A program made the translations under genes and the position numbers. Below the pieces are notes generated by a model. That model ran no database searches. It saw only the letters and a list, made by a program, of their open reading frames with translations, and had not been told where the DNA came from. Positions 1 through 6,418 of a stretch of DNA of 12,435 nucleotides are shown here, one piece after another. This DNA comes from a candidate division Hyd24-12 bacterium UBA5074 (lineage in GTDB: Bacteria; Fermentibacterota; Fermentibacteria; Fermentibacterales; Fermentibacteraceae): positions 17,974 through 30,408 of the forward strand of contig DIAQ01000078.1 of NCBI GenBank assembly GCA_002414865.1, in the 5' to 3' direction. Numbering within the stretch: position 1 is the stretch's first letter; each line of letters starts with the position of its first letter.

Positions 1-40
1 AAGCGAAAGCATATTGGAGCTAAAGAAAGGAACTACCGGT

Positions 41-388
41 ATGGATATTTGCAAAGCCATCTGCCCATCCTGCTCGAAGGCCATGACGCCTGTGGCGCTC
101 GAGTGCCCCAGATGCAGGCTCAGGCTGGAGGGCGAGTTCACGGTCTCGCCCCTCGTCATGCTGCCTTCGGAGGACCAGGCCCTGATAATCGCCTTCGTGC
201 GCAGTTATGGATCCATCAAGCGGATACAGGAGATACTCGGCGTCAGCTACCCCACCGCCAGGGCCCGGATCGACAGGATCATCGACAACATGAACACTTC
301 GATGACCGCCCCCGAGGATCCCGACACGGTGCTCGAGCAGCTCGCCCGCGGCGAGATCTCCTTCCCCCAGGCCGTGGAGAGGCTGTGA
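41..388 (+). CDS. DUF2089 family zinc-ribbon/HTH protein
   Basis: Predicted small cytoplasmic DNA-binding or regulatory protein of 115 residues. Residues 8-25 form a zinc ribbon (Cys8, Cys11, Cys22, Cys25). Residues 47-80 look like a helix-turn-helix (IQEILGVSYPTARARIDRI), the pattern typical of DUF2089 proteins. Residues 97-115 form a short helical hairpin (LEQLARGEISFPQAVERL). The ATG at 41 is chosen because an AAAGG Shine-Dalgarno lies about 10 nt upstream. A TTG at 14 would add nine residues ahead of the domain. The stop overlaps the start of the next gene (TGATG), so translation is probably coupled. The biochemical role of DUF2089 is not established; regulation of the downstream genes is an inference from the HTH and gene order. 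Confidence 0.85.
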   Translation: MDICKAICPSCSKAMTPVALECPRCRLRLEGEFTVSPLVMLPSEDQALIIAFVRSYGSIKRIQEILGVSYPTARARIDRIIDNMNTSMTAPEDPDTVLEQLARGEISFPQAVERL

Positions 389-645
389 TGATGCCCGCCT
401 TCCTGCTGGTGCTCCGGATCGGAGCAGTCGTCATCCCCCTGCCGTGGTTCGCGCTCTGGCTGCTCCTCGCGCCCTTCGCGCTGCTCGCGTGGCTGGCCGG
501 GGGCATCGGCTCGACGCTGTCCGATCGATGGCAGTTCAGGATGCTCCTCCTGGCGCCCAGGGGTCTCGGAATACTGATGATGCTCTCCGGCACAGTTGTG
601 GATGTCAGGAACCCGGACAGGCGCATCGGCCTGGCCTGGCTGTGA
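388..645 (+). CDS. Small hydrophobic membrane protein, unrecognised family
   Basis: Encodes 85 residues starting at the ATG that overlaps the stop of the DUF2089 gene; a second ATG follows directly at 391. Residues 4-40 are strongly hydrophobic (FLLVLRIGAVVIPLPWFALW and onward) and could form one long or two short membrane segments. Residues 49-70 are a second hydrophobic or amphipathic stretch (LLLAPRGLGILMM). The last 15 residues are more polar (VDVRNPDRRIGLAWL). I do not recognise the family. It lies between a DUF2089 gene and a SHOCT-like gene on the same strand, 28 nt before the latter, so it is probably the membrane member of a three-gene unit. The overlap with an upstream gene and clear hydrophobic periodicity support it being real. 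Confidence 0.7.
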   Translation: MMPAFLLVLRIGAVVIPLPWFALWLLLAPFALLAWLAGGIGSTLSDRWQFRMLLLAPRGLGILMMLSGTVVDVRNPDRRIGLAWL

Positions 646-673
646 CCGCCCCGGCGGCGGAAGGGAGATCGAG

Positions 674-1075
674 ATGAGCGAATCCCGCAAGAAGATTCTG
701 AACATGCTGGCGGAAAAGAAGATAACCGTTGAGGAGGCGGCCCTGCTCCTCGAGAAGCTGTCGGGCAGCGAGGAGCCCGCCCCTGCGGAGCAGTCCGCGC
801 CACAGCCTTCGAAGGCGCCGCGGTTCCTCAGGATCGTGGTCGATTCCCAGGATGGTGACAAGGTGAATGTGAAGGTCCCGCTCAGCCTCATCCGCACGGG
901 CATCAAGCTCGGATCCCTCATGCCCCGTGAGGCGGCCGAGACCGTGAGCGAGACGGGGCTCGACCTGTCGGCACTCGGTCAGCTCGACGAAGACGAGCTG
1001 GCAAAGGCCCTCAGCGAGCTCACGGTGGATGTCGACAGCGCAGACGGAGACAAGGTGAGGGTCTTCGCCGAGTAG
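674..1075 (+). CDS. SHOCT-like / DUF4097-type domain protein
   Basis: A 133-residue cytoplasmic protein. Residues 1-35 form a helical hairpin (ILNMLAEKKITVEEAALLLE) of the SHOCT-like kind seen at the N-terminus of YvlB/LiaX-like Firmicutes proteins. A Pro/Ala-rich linker covers residues 37-54. Residues 55-133 form a compact domain whose ends resemble each other: VVDSQDGDKVNVKVP near the start and VDVDSADGDKVRVFAE at the end. Between them lie a PLSLIRTGIKLGSL helix and an acidic helix. The ATG at 674 follows a GGGAGAT Shine-Dalgarno; longer upstream reading is in the overlapped membrane gene and is not used. Domains of this type are linked to envelope-stress systems in Firmicutes, but the function here is unknown. 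It is the last gene before a hairpin terminator. Confidence 0.8.
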   Translation: MSESRKKILNMLAEKKITVEEAALLLEKLSGSEEPAPAEQSAPQPSKAPRFLRIVVDSQDGDKVNVKVPLSLIRTGIKLGSLMPREAAETVSETGLDLSALGQLDEDELAKALSELTVDVDSADGDKVRVFAE

Positions 1076-1096
1076 GACGCCTCCTACCCCCGGACG

Positions 1097-1133
1097 GCCC
1101 GGGCGGGTATCTTCATCGGATACCCGCCCGGGC
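1097..1133 (+). terminator. Perfect 15-bp hairpin, probable terminator
   Basis: Bases 1097-1111 pair perfectly with 1119-1133 around a 7-nt loop. The stem is very GC-rich and lies 21 nt after the SHOCT-like stop. It is followed by GCATTTCC, only a weak T run, so it may need Rho, or it may act as an RNA-stabilising 3' end. It separates the three-gene cluster from the YchF-like gene. Confidence 0.75.
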
Positions 1134-1177
1134 GCATTTCCGCCGGGCTCATCCCGAGAAGGAGCTTCGAGAACCAC

Positions 1178-2167
1178 ATGAGGATAGCACTCGTCGGCCA
1201 GCCCGGATGCGGCAGGACCACCCTGTTCAGGGCTCTCGCAGGGAACCCTTCGGCCGATCCCGGCAAGCCGCTCACAGTTCCGGTCCCGGACCCCAGGCTC
1301 GACCTCCTGTACGACATCTGGAAGCCGCGCAAGAAGGTTCCGGCCACGGTCGTCTTCACCGACACCCCCTCCCCGGCCTTCTCGCCCAGGATGCTCGGCG
1401 AGATGCACGACGCAGCCGCCATCGCCCTCGTGATCGACAACTTCGCGAAGGGCTCCACCGCTGCCGACTTCGCGCTGTGCGAGGCCGACCTCATGATCTC
1501 CGACCTGTCGGTGATCGAGAAGAGGCTCGAGAGGCTGGTCAAGGAGAGCAAGGCCAGATCGCAGGAGTTCCATGCCCTGGAGGCAGCCAGGTCCGTGCTC
1601 GAGGCCGGTGGGCCGCTCCGGGCCGCCGGGCTCGATCCCGACACCCGCACGCTCCTGTCACCCTACGCCCCTCTTTCGCTCAAGCCTCTGTTCGCCATCT
1701 CCAACCGCTCGTCCGCGCCGGTGGGCGACGAGGAGAAGCTGAAGGCCTGCTGCGAGTCCGCGGGAGCGGGGTTCCTCGCGGTGGATGCATCCTTCGAGCT
1801 CGAGCTCTCCGAGATCCCGGAGGACGAGAGGTCCGACTTCCTCTCCTCGATGGGCTACGAGTCGTCGGGGCTCTCCAGGCTCCTCTCCATGGCGTACTCC
1901 TCGCTCGACCTGATCTCCTTCCTGACCATGGGTCCCGACGAGGTCAGAGCATGGCCCGTGCCCAGGGGCTCCACGGCCGTTGAAGCCGCCGCGGCCATAC
2001 ACACAGACCTGGCAAGGGGTTTCATAAGAGCCCAGGTCACAGCCTTCGACGACTATGCGGCCAACCCCGACCCCGCCGGTCTCAGGGACAGGGGCGCCTT
2101 CCGTCTGGAAGGGCGCGACTACATCGTCAGGGACGGGGACATCCTGGAGATCAGGTTCAGCGTCTAG
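1178..2167 (+). CDS. Divergent YchF-family protein with degenerate GTPase motifs
   Basis: A 329-residue homologue of YchF/OLA1, the Obg-related ATPase that binds ribosomes (about 363 residues in E. coli). The C-terminal third (about 245-329) matches YchF closely: LISFLTMGPDEVRAWPVPRG, IHTDLARGFIRAQV and RLEGRDYIVRDGDILEIRF make up the TGS/DUF933 domain. The NTPase half is eroded. The P-loop at 7-15 reads GQPGCGRTT, with Arg13 where Walker A has Lys. The switch II region reads FTDTPSPAF instead of the DIAGLVKGAS-type motif, and the base-recognition region reads AISNRSSAP. Residues 100-140 keep the DLMISDLSVIEKRLERL helix that starts the coiled-coil insertion. The ATG follows a GGAG box about 15 nt upstream. 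It is probably a paralogue that binds ribosomes without normal nucleotide turnover; a weakly active enzyme is possible. Confidence 0.9.
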   Translation: MRIALVGQPGCGRTTLFRALAGNPSADPGKPLTVPVPDPRLDLLYDIWKPRKKVPATVVFTDTPSPAFSPRMLGEMHDAAAIALVIDNFAKGSTAADFALCEADLMISDLSVIEKRLERLVKESKARSQEFHALEAARSVLEAGGPLRAAGLDPDTRTLLSPYAPLSLKPLFAISNRSSAPVGDEEKLKACCESAGAGFLAVDASFELELSEIPEDERSDFLSSMGYESSGLSRLLSMAYSSLDLISFLTMGPDEVRAWPVPRGSTAVEAAAAIHTDLARGFIRAQVTAFDDYAANPDPAGLRDRGAFRLEGRDYIVRDGDILEIRFSV

Positions 2168-2188
2168 ACCCTCGGGCGGGATGCGCTC

Positions 2189-3103
2189 CTACTCGGCCAC
2201 CGTGTCCCGCCAGGCCGGCTGCGGACCCGCCATGCCCTTCAGGGCCCTGCGCATGCCCATCCACTCGTGGATGATCTGGCTGACCTCCCCGGAAGCCAGC
2301 AGGATCACGCAGATCCAGTACAGCCAGAGGAACGTGGCCATCACGGTCGCCAGCGAGCCGTAGACCACGCCCCAGTCGGGTGCGCTTATGCTGATGATGT
2401 ACATCTTGGTCCCCAGCCAGCACAGCACCTCCGCGACGAGGGAGGCCACGAACGCCTGCCGGAGCGACACCCTCCTGTTGGGAGCCGCCCAGTAGAGCAT
2501 GAAGAAGAAGAGGAATGTGAACACGAGGCCGAGGATCATGGCCGAGCCCGTGCCGATGAGGCTCCCCACCAGCGGCCATTGCGAGGCGATCCTGCCCGCG
2601 GCCGAATCTCTCACAAGCGAGGCCGCCGTGGTGGACAGCACGCCTGCGGCGAAACACACCGAGACGAGCAGGGCGAGCATGAAATCGTACAGCTTCCCGA
2701 GCAGGGGATGCCTTCCCGCCTGGACGTCGAAGATCTTGTCGAAGGCGGTCCTTATGGTCCCGAAGAGCCTGCTGACGAGCCAGAACAGGGACAGGACGCC
2801 CAGGATTCCCGTTATCCCCGTGCTGGAGAAGAGCGAATCCTCGATCTCCCCCACCAGCCTGCCCGGGATCAGAGGCCCGGCGTCCTGCAGCCACTCGCGG
2901 AGCGAGTCGCGCAATTCGATGCTGCCCTGGAGCGCATAGCCGGAGAGGGTGAAGACCAGCAATCCCAGGGGCACGGCGGTGACGAGGAAGTTGAAGCAGA
3001 TCGCGGCCGCCGAGAAATAGACGTTGTCGTCGGTCCAGCGGTTGTAGAGCCTCCGCATGAAGAACCTGCCGAAGATCCTGACCGCGCGGAACGCCCTGAG
3101 CAT
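2189..3103 (-). CDS. YihY/BrkB family membrane protein (UPF0761)
   Basis: A 304-residue inner-membrane protein with about six predicted membrane segments near residues 31-55, 96-117, 136-160, 179-206, 213-237 and 246-272. Family hallmarks are the AAAICFNFLVTAVPLGLLVF stretch after the N-terminal basic region and the last-helix motif VVYGSLATVMATFLWLYW followed by ASGEVSQ. The family was once called tRNA-processing RNase BN by mistake; its transport or envelope role is still unclear. The gene starts 18 nt after the glmS stop on the same strand, so it is probably the last gene of the glmM-glmS unit. It converges on the YchF-like gene with a 21-nt gap in which I see no convincing hairpin. Confidence 0.92.
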   Translation of the reverse strand: MLRAFRAVRIFGRFFMRRLYNRWTDDNVYFSAAAICFNFLVTAVPLGLLVFTLSGYALQGSIELRDSLREWLQDAGPLIPGRLVGEIEDSLFSSTGITGILGVLSLFWLVSRLFGTIRTAFDKIFDVQAGRHPLLGKLYDFMLALLVSVCFAAGVLSTTAASLVRDSAAGRIASQWPLVGSLIGTGSAMILGLVFTFLFFFMLYWAAPNRRVSLRQAFVASLVAEVLCWLGTKMYIISISAPDWGVVYGSLATVMATFLWLYWICVILLASGEVSQIIHEWMGMRRALKGMAGPQPAWRDTVAE

Positions 3104-3121
3104 GCGATCAGACCGCCGCTC

Positions 3122-4948
3122 TCACTCGACGGTCACGCTCTTCGCCAGGTTCCTCGGCTTGTCCACGTCGCAGCCCCTGGCCACCGCTATGTGATACGCG
3201 AGCAGCTGCAGGGGGATGACCGTGAGGAGAGGCATCAGGGGATCGGGCGCCGCAGGCACGTAGAGCACCCTGTCGCATCCTGCAGAGATCTCCTCGTCGC
3301 CCTCGGTGGCCACGGCGATCACGCGGCCCTTCCTCGCCCTGACCTCCTGTATGTTCGACAGGATCTTGTCGTAGGCTGCGTCCTTCACCGCGATGACCAG
3401 CACCGGCATCTCTTCGTCGATGAGGGCGATGGGACCGTGCTTCATCTCGGCGGCGGGGTAGCCTTCGGCGTGTATGTAGCTGATTTCCTTGAGCTTGAGA
3501 GCACCTTCCAGGGCGACCGGATAGTTGTAGCCCCGGCCCAGATAGAGGAAGTTCCTGGCATATGTGAACTCCTTGGCCAGGGATGCGATCTCGTCTGACT
3601 TGTCGAGGATAGAGGTGACCTTGTCGGGGATGCCCGTGATCTCGCGGGCGAGGTCGACCCCCTGGCTGCGGCTGAGGATCCCCCGGGCCCTGCCGAAGGC
3701 GATCGCGACCAGGGCCAGGACCATCACCTGGGAGGTGAAGGCCTTCGTCGAGGCGACCCCGATCTCGGGTCCGGCATGGATGTACACCCCGGCATCCGTC
3801 TCCCTGGCTATCGTGGAGCCCACCACGTTGACGATGCCGAACACCCGGCAGCCCCTGGACCTGCACACTCTCAGCGCGGCCAGGGTGTCGGCGGTCTCTC
3901 CGCTCTGGCTGATGACGAACATCACCGTTCCGGGCTCGAGGACCGTGTCACGGTAGCGGAACTCCGAGGCGTACTCCACGTCGACCGGGACCCTGGCGAA
4001 CGACTCGATCAGGTACTTCCCTATCAGTGCCGCGTGCCACGAGGTGCCGCATGCCGTGATGATGATCCTGGAGATGGACTTCATGTCCGCGGATGTGAGG
4101 CCGAGGCCTCCGAGGTGCGCCGTGCCCTCGTCGAGGTCGAGCCTGCCGCGGAATGCGTTCGTGAGGGAGTCGGGCTGGCTGAAGATCTCCTTCAGCATGA
4201 AGTGCGGGAACCCGTTCTTCTCTATGAGGGCGATATCGCAGTCGACGGTCTCGACCCGGTCCCTCAGCAGGCCCCTGCTCGAGGAGATCCCTGCGAGGCT
4301 CACGTTCACGACCTCCCCCTCGCCCAGGTAGACCACGTCTCGAGTGTGGGCGACAATCGCGGCCACGTCGCTCGCCACCAGGTACTCGCCCTCCCCTATG
4401 CCCACCACCAGCGGGCTTCCCAGCCTGGCCGCGACCAGGGTGTCGGGCTCGAGGGCGGACATGACGGCGATGCCGTAGGCACCCCTCACCCTGGCGAGGG
4501 CGCACTTCACCGAGTCGAAGAGGCTCCTGCCGGAGGCCACCTCGAGGCCCACCAGATGGGCGATCACCTCGGTGTCGGTGTCGGACGCGAAGCTGATGCC
4601 CTGCTTCTGCAGGTCCCTCTTCAGCTCCTTGTAGTTCTCGATTATCCCGTTGTGCACGAGGGCTATGTTGCCCGTGAAGTCCAGCTGGGGGTGAGCGTTG
4701 CGCTCGGAGGGCTCGCCGTGCGTGGCCCAGCGCGTATGGGCTATCCCGGTGGTGCCGTTGCGGGCTTCGGAGGGATCCATGGCTTCCAGCTCGCTGACGC
4801 GACCCCTGCACCTTCGGAGGATGAGGCCGTTGGGCTGCTGGATGGCATAGCCCGCGGAGTCGTATCCCCTGTACTCGAGGCGCTTCAGACCCGACAGGAG
4901 GATCTCCAGGGCGGGGCGGCGGCCGACGAATCCCACTATTCCGCACAT
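3122..4948 (-). CDS. glmS: Glutamine--fructose-6-phosphate aminotransferase (isomerizing)
   Basis: Full-length 608-residue GlmS. It converts fructose-6-phosphate plus glutamine into glucosamine-6-phosphate plus glutamate, the first committed step to UDP-GlcNAc in the cytoplasm. The glutaminase domain (1 to about 240) has the nucleophile Cys2 directly after Met, HTRWATHG at 71-78, HNGIIENY at 99-106 and SDTDTE at 122-127. Two SIS domains follow: ACGTSWHAALIGKYL (299-313), SQSGETADT (347-355), GPEIGVASTKAFTSQ (393-407), the LGRGYNYPVALEGALKLKE stretch (470-488) and EMKHGPIALI (501-510). The C-terminal tail ends in KSVTVE, the usual form. The start overlaps the end of glmM by 13 nt, implying translational coupling. 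There is no room upstream for a glmS ribozyme. Confidence 0.98.
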   Translation of the reverse strand: MCGIVGFVGRRPALEILLSGLKRLEYRGYDSAGYAIQQPNGLILRRCRGRVSELEAMDPSEARNGTTGIAHTRWATHGEPSERNAHPQLDFTGNIALVHNGIIENYKELKRDLQKQGISFASDTDTEVIAHLVGLEVASGRSLFDSVKCALARVRGAYGIAVMSALEPDTLVAARLGSPLVVGIGEGEYLVASDVAAIVAHTRDVVYLGEGEVVNVSLAGISSSRGLLRDRVETVDCDIALIEKNGFPHFMLKEIFSQPDSLTNAFRGRLDLDEGTAHLGGLGLTSADMKSISRIIITACGTSWHAALIGKYLIESFARVPVDVEYASEFRYRDTVLEPGTVMFVISQSGETADTLAALRVCRSRGCRVFGIVNVVGSTIARETDAGVYIHAGPEIGVASTKAFTSQVMVLALVAIAFGRARGILSRSQGVDLAREITGIPDKVTSILDKSDEIASLAKEFTYARNFLYLGRGYNYPVALEGALKLKEISYIHAEGYPAAEMKHGPIALIDEEMPVLVIAVKDAAYDKILSNIQEVRARKGRVIAVATEGDEEISAGCDRVLYVPAAPDPLMPLLTVIPLQLLAYHIAVARGCDVDKPRNLAKSVTVE

Positions 4949-6279
4949 ATGCGCTTCACTGTCCTCTCGAAACGGTCGATCAGGGGCTGAAGACCATCAC
5001 GGTCGGGGCCCTCGGCGATGAAGCGGCAGACAGGCTCCGTGCCTGAAGGCCGTATATGCATCCAGCATCCCCCCCGGGCGAACCACAGCCCGTCGCGCCT
5101 GTCGTCGGCGGGACCGAACTCGTCCTCCAGGGCGCCGGCAAGGCGCCGGAAGGGCGCTGCGAGCTCGAACTTCGTCTTCACCATGCAGAAGGCTGGGAGC
5201 GCCTCGACCATCCCGCCCAGAGTGGCGCCTCCGTCCAGCAGCGCGACAATCGCGGCCATGCCCACGGCGCTGTCGCGGCCGGGATGGAAGAGGCGGTCGA
5301 TGACTCCGCCGTTCCCCTCGCCACCGCAGAGAGCCCCTCTGGCCTCCATCTCCTCGACCACGTTGACCTCGCCCACGGGGCTGCGGAAGAGGCTGCGCCC
5401 CTGGCGGGAGGCGACGACGCCGGCCAGGGAGGAGGTGGACAGGTTCACCACCACCGGACCGGGCCGCGAGGGCAGCAGGTGCTGGAGAGCCAGGGCGACC
5501 GTGTATTCCTCGCCCGCGGCCCTGCCGCGCTCGTCGACCAGGGCGAGCCTGTCTCCGTCGGGGTCGAAGGCGAAGCCCACGTCGGCCCTGCGCTCCCGCA
5601 CCGCCTCGCAGAGTGCGCCGAGGTTCTCCTGAACGGGCTCGGCAATCCTGGGAAAGCCGCCGTCCGGGAGCATCCTCTTCATAATCACGCTGTACTCCAC
5701 GCCGAGGGCTTCCATGACGGCCGGTCCGAGGAGCCTCCCGGTGCCTCCGGTGACGTCGAGCACCGCCCTGAGGCGCCTCCGGGCGGGCCGGACCCACGGA
5801 AGCCCGAGGAGGCCCTCCACGTGCCTGCGGATCGCACCTGACCGCCGGCGCGGCCTCCCGACGCTCCTGTAGTCCGAAGCCCTCCTGGGCTCCTCGAGCA
5901 TCGAGATCAGCCTCGCCCTCGGGCCGGACCTGAGGAAGACGCCGTCCCCTCCGATCAGCTTGAGGGCGTTCCAGTCCCCCGGGTTGTGGCTGGAGGTCAC
6001 CGCGATGCCTCCGACGGCATCGGTGCGGGCCGTCTCGAGCTGGATGGTCGGAGTCGGGGCGATGCCGACCAGCACCGGGCTGCATCCCACAGAGCAGAGA
6101 CCGGCCACGACGGCGGCCTCGACCGCGGGTCCGCTCGAGCGGGTATCCCTCCCCACGACAACAGGGCCGGGTCCGACCAGTTCCCCGAAGCAGGCGGAAT
6201 AGGCGAGCGCGTCCCCAACCCCGATGGAGGAGCCGAAGACGCCCCTGATGCCTGAACCGCTCACGATGGGCCTGTTCAT
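4936..6279 (-). CDS. glmM: Phosphoglucosamine mutase (archaeal-type motif)
   Basis: A 447-residue alpha-D-phosphohexomutase, assigned as GlmM because it overlaps glmS. It would convert glucosamine-6-phosphate to glucosamine-1-phosphate. Visible motifs are SGIRG (9-13), the active-site loop VTSSHNP with the phosphorylated Ser97, the metal-binding loop DPDGDR (Asp239, Asp241, Asp243), the sugar-binding loop GGEGNGG (319-325) and the phosphate-binding RPSGTEP (410-416). The EGNGG form is, from memory, the one found in archaeal-type GlmM and related phosphomannomutases; bacterial GlmM usually has GEQSGH. The ATG at 6279 has a GGAG about 8 nt upstream and lies only 17 nt after the tRNA-Thr 3' end. 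A phosphomannomutase or phosphoglucomutase activity cannot be excluded from sequence alone. Confidence 0.9.
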   Translation of the reverse strand: MNRPIVSGSGIRGVFGSSIGVGDALAYSACFGELVGPGPVVVGRDTRSSGPAVEAAVVAGLCSVGCSPVLVGIAPTPTIQLETARTDAVGGIAVTSSHNPGDWNALKLIGGDGVFLRSGPRARLISMLEEPRRASDYRSVGRPRRRSGAIRRHVEGLLGLPWVRPARRRLRAVLDVTGGTGRLLGPAVMEALGVEYSVIMKRMLPDGGFPRIAEPVQENLGALCEAVRERRADVGFAFDPDGDRLALVDERGRAAGEEYTVALALQHLLPSRPGPVVVNLSTSSLAGVVASRQGRSLFRSPVGEVNVVEEMEARGALCGGEGNGGVIDRLFHPGRDSAVGMAAIVALLDGGATLGGMVEALPAFCMVKTKFELAAPFRRLAGALEDEFGPADDRRDGLWFARGGCWMHIRPSGTEPVCRFIAEGPDRDGLQPLIDRFERTVKRICAE

Positions 6280-6296
6280 TGCCGATACTCCGGGAG

Positions 6297-6372
6297 TGGA
6301 GCCGGCGATCGGAATCGAACCGATGACCTGCGCATTACGAGTGCGCTGCTCTGCCGACTGAGCTACGCCGGC
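6297..6372 (-). tRNA. tRNA-Thr (anticodon CGT)
   Basis: All cloverleaf arms fold: a 7-bp acceptor (GCCGGCG with CGCCGGC), a 4-bp D stem (GCTC/GAGC) with an 8-nt loop, a 5-bp anticodon stem (GCGCA/TGCGC) around CTCGTAA, a 5-nt variable loop and a 5-bp T stem around TTCGATT. The anticodon CGT is at 6337-6339 and reads ACG (threonine). The acceptor begins G1-C72, C2-G71, as expected for threonine tRNAs. The discriminator is U73 and the terminal CCA (6297-6299) is encoded. Confidence 0.97.
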
Positions 6373-6390
6373 CCCGTGTCGCGGTGGGCA

Positions 6391-6418
6391 AACATACCAA
6401 TGGAGAGCCTGCCGTCAA
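6391..6418 (-). promoter_or_regulatory. Sigma-70-like promoter for tRNA-Thr and glmM-glmS
   Basis: The minus strand has TTGACG (6418-6413), a 16-nt spacer and TATGTT (6396-6391). This places transcription start about 10 nt before the tRNA 5' end at 6372. The -35 box contains the TGA stop of the upstream outer-membrane gene. It fits a separate promoter for the tRNA and the envelope genes behind it. Confidence 0.6.

Noticed and set aside
14..40. TTG start at 14 for the DUF2089 protein
   Set aside because: It adds nine residues outside the domain, and the AAAGG box is placed correctly for the ATG at 41.
2267..3598. A 443-codon plus-strand open frame across the YihY and glmS region
   Set aside because: It is antisense to two clear genes, with composition dominated by His, Gln, Glu, Asp and Arg, and no recognisable domain.
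3776..4990. A 404-codon plus-strand frame antisense to glmS
   Set aside because: The opposite strand encodes a complete GlmS with every catalytic motif; this frame shows only shadow composition.
4949..5100. A glmS ribozyme or riboswitch ahead of glmS
   Set aside because: glmS overlaps glmM, and the upstream sequence is fully coding with no visible ribozyme core.
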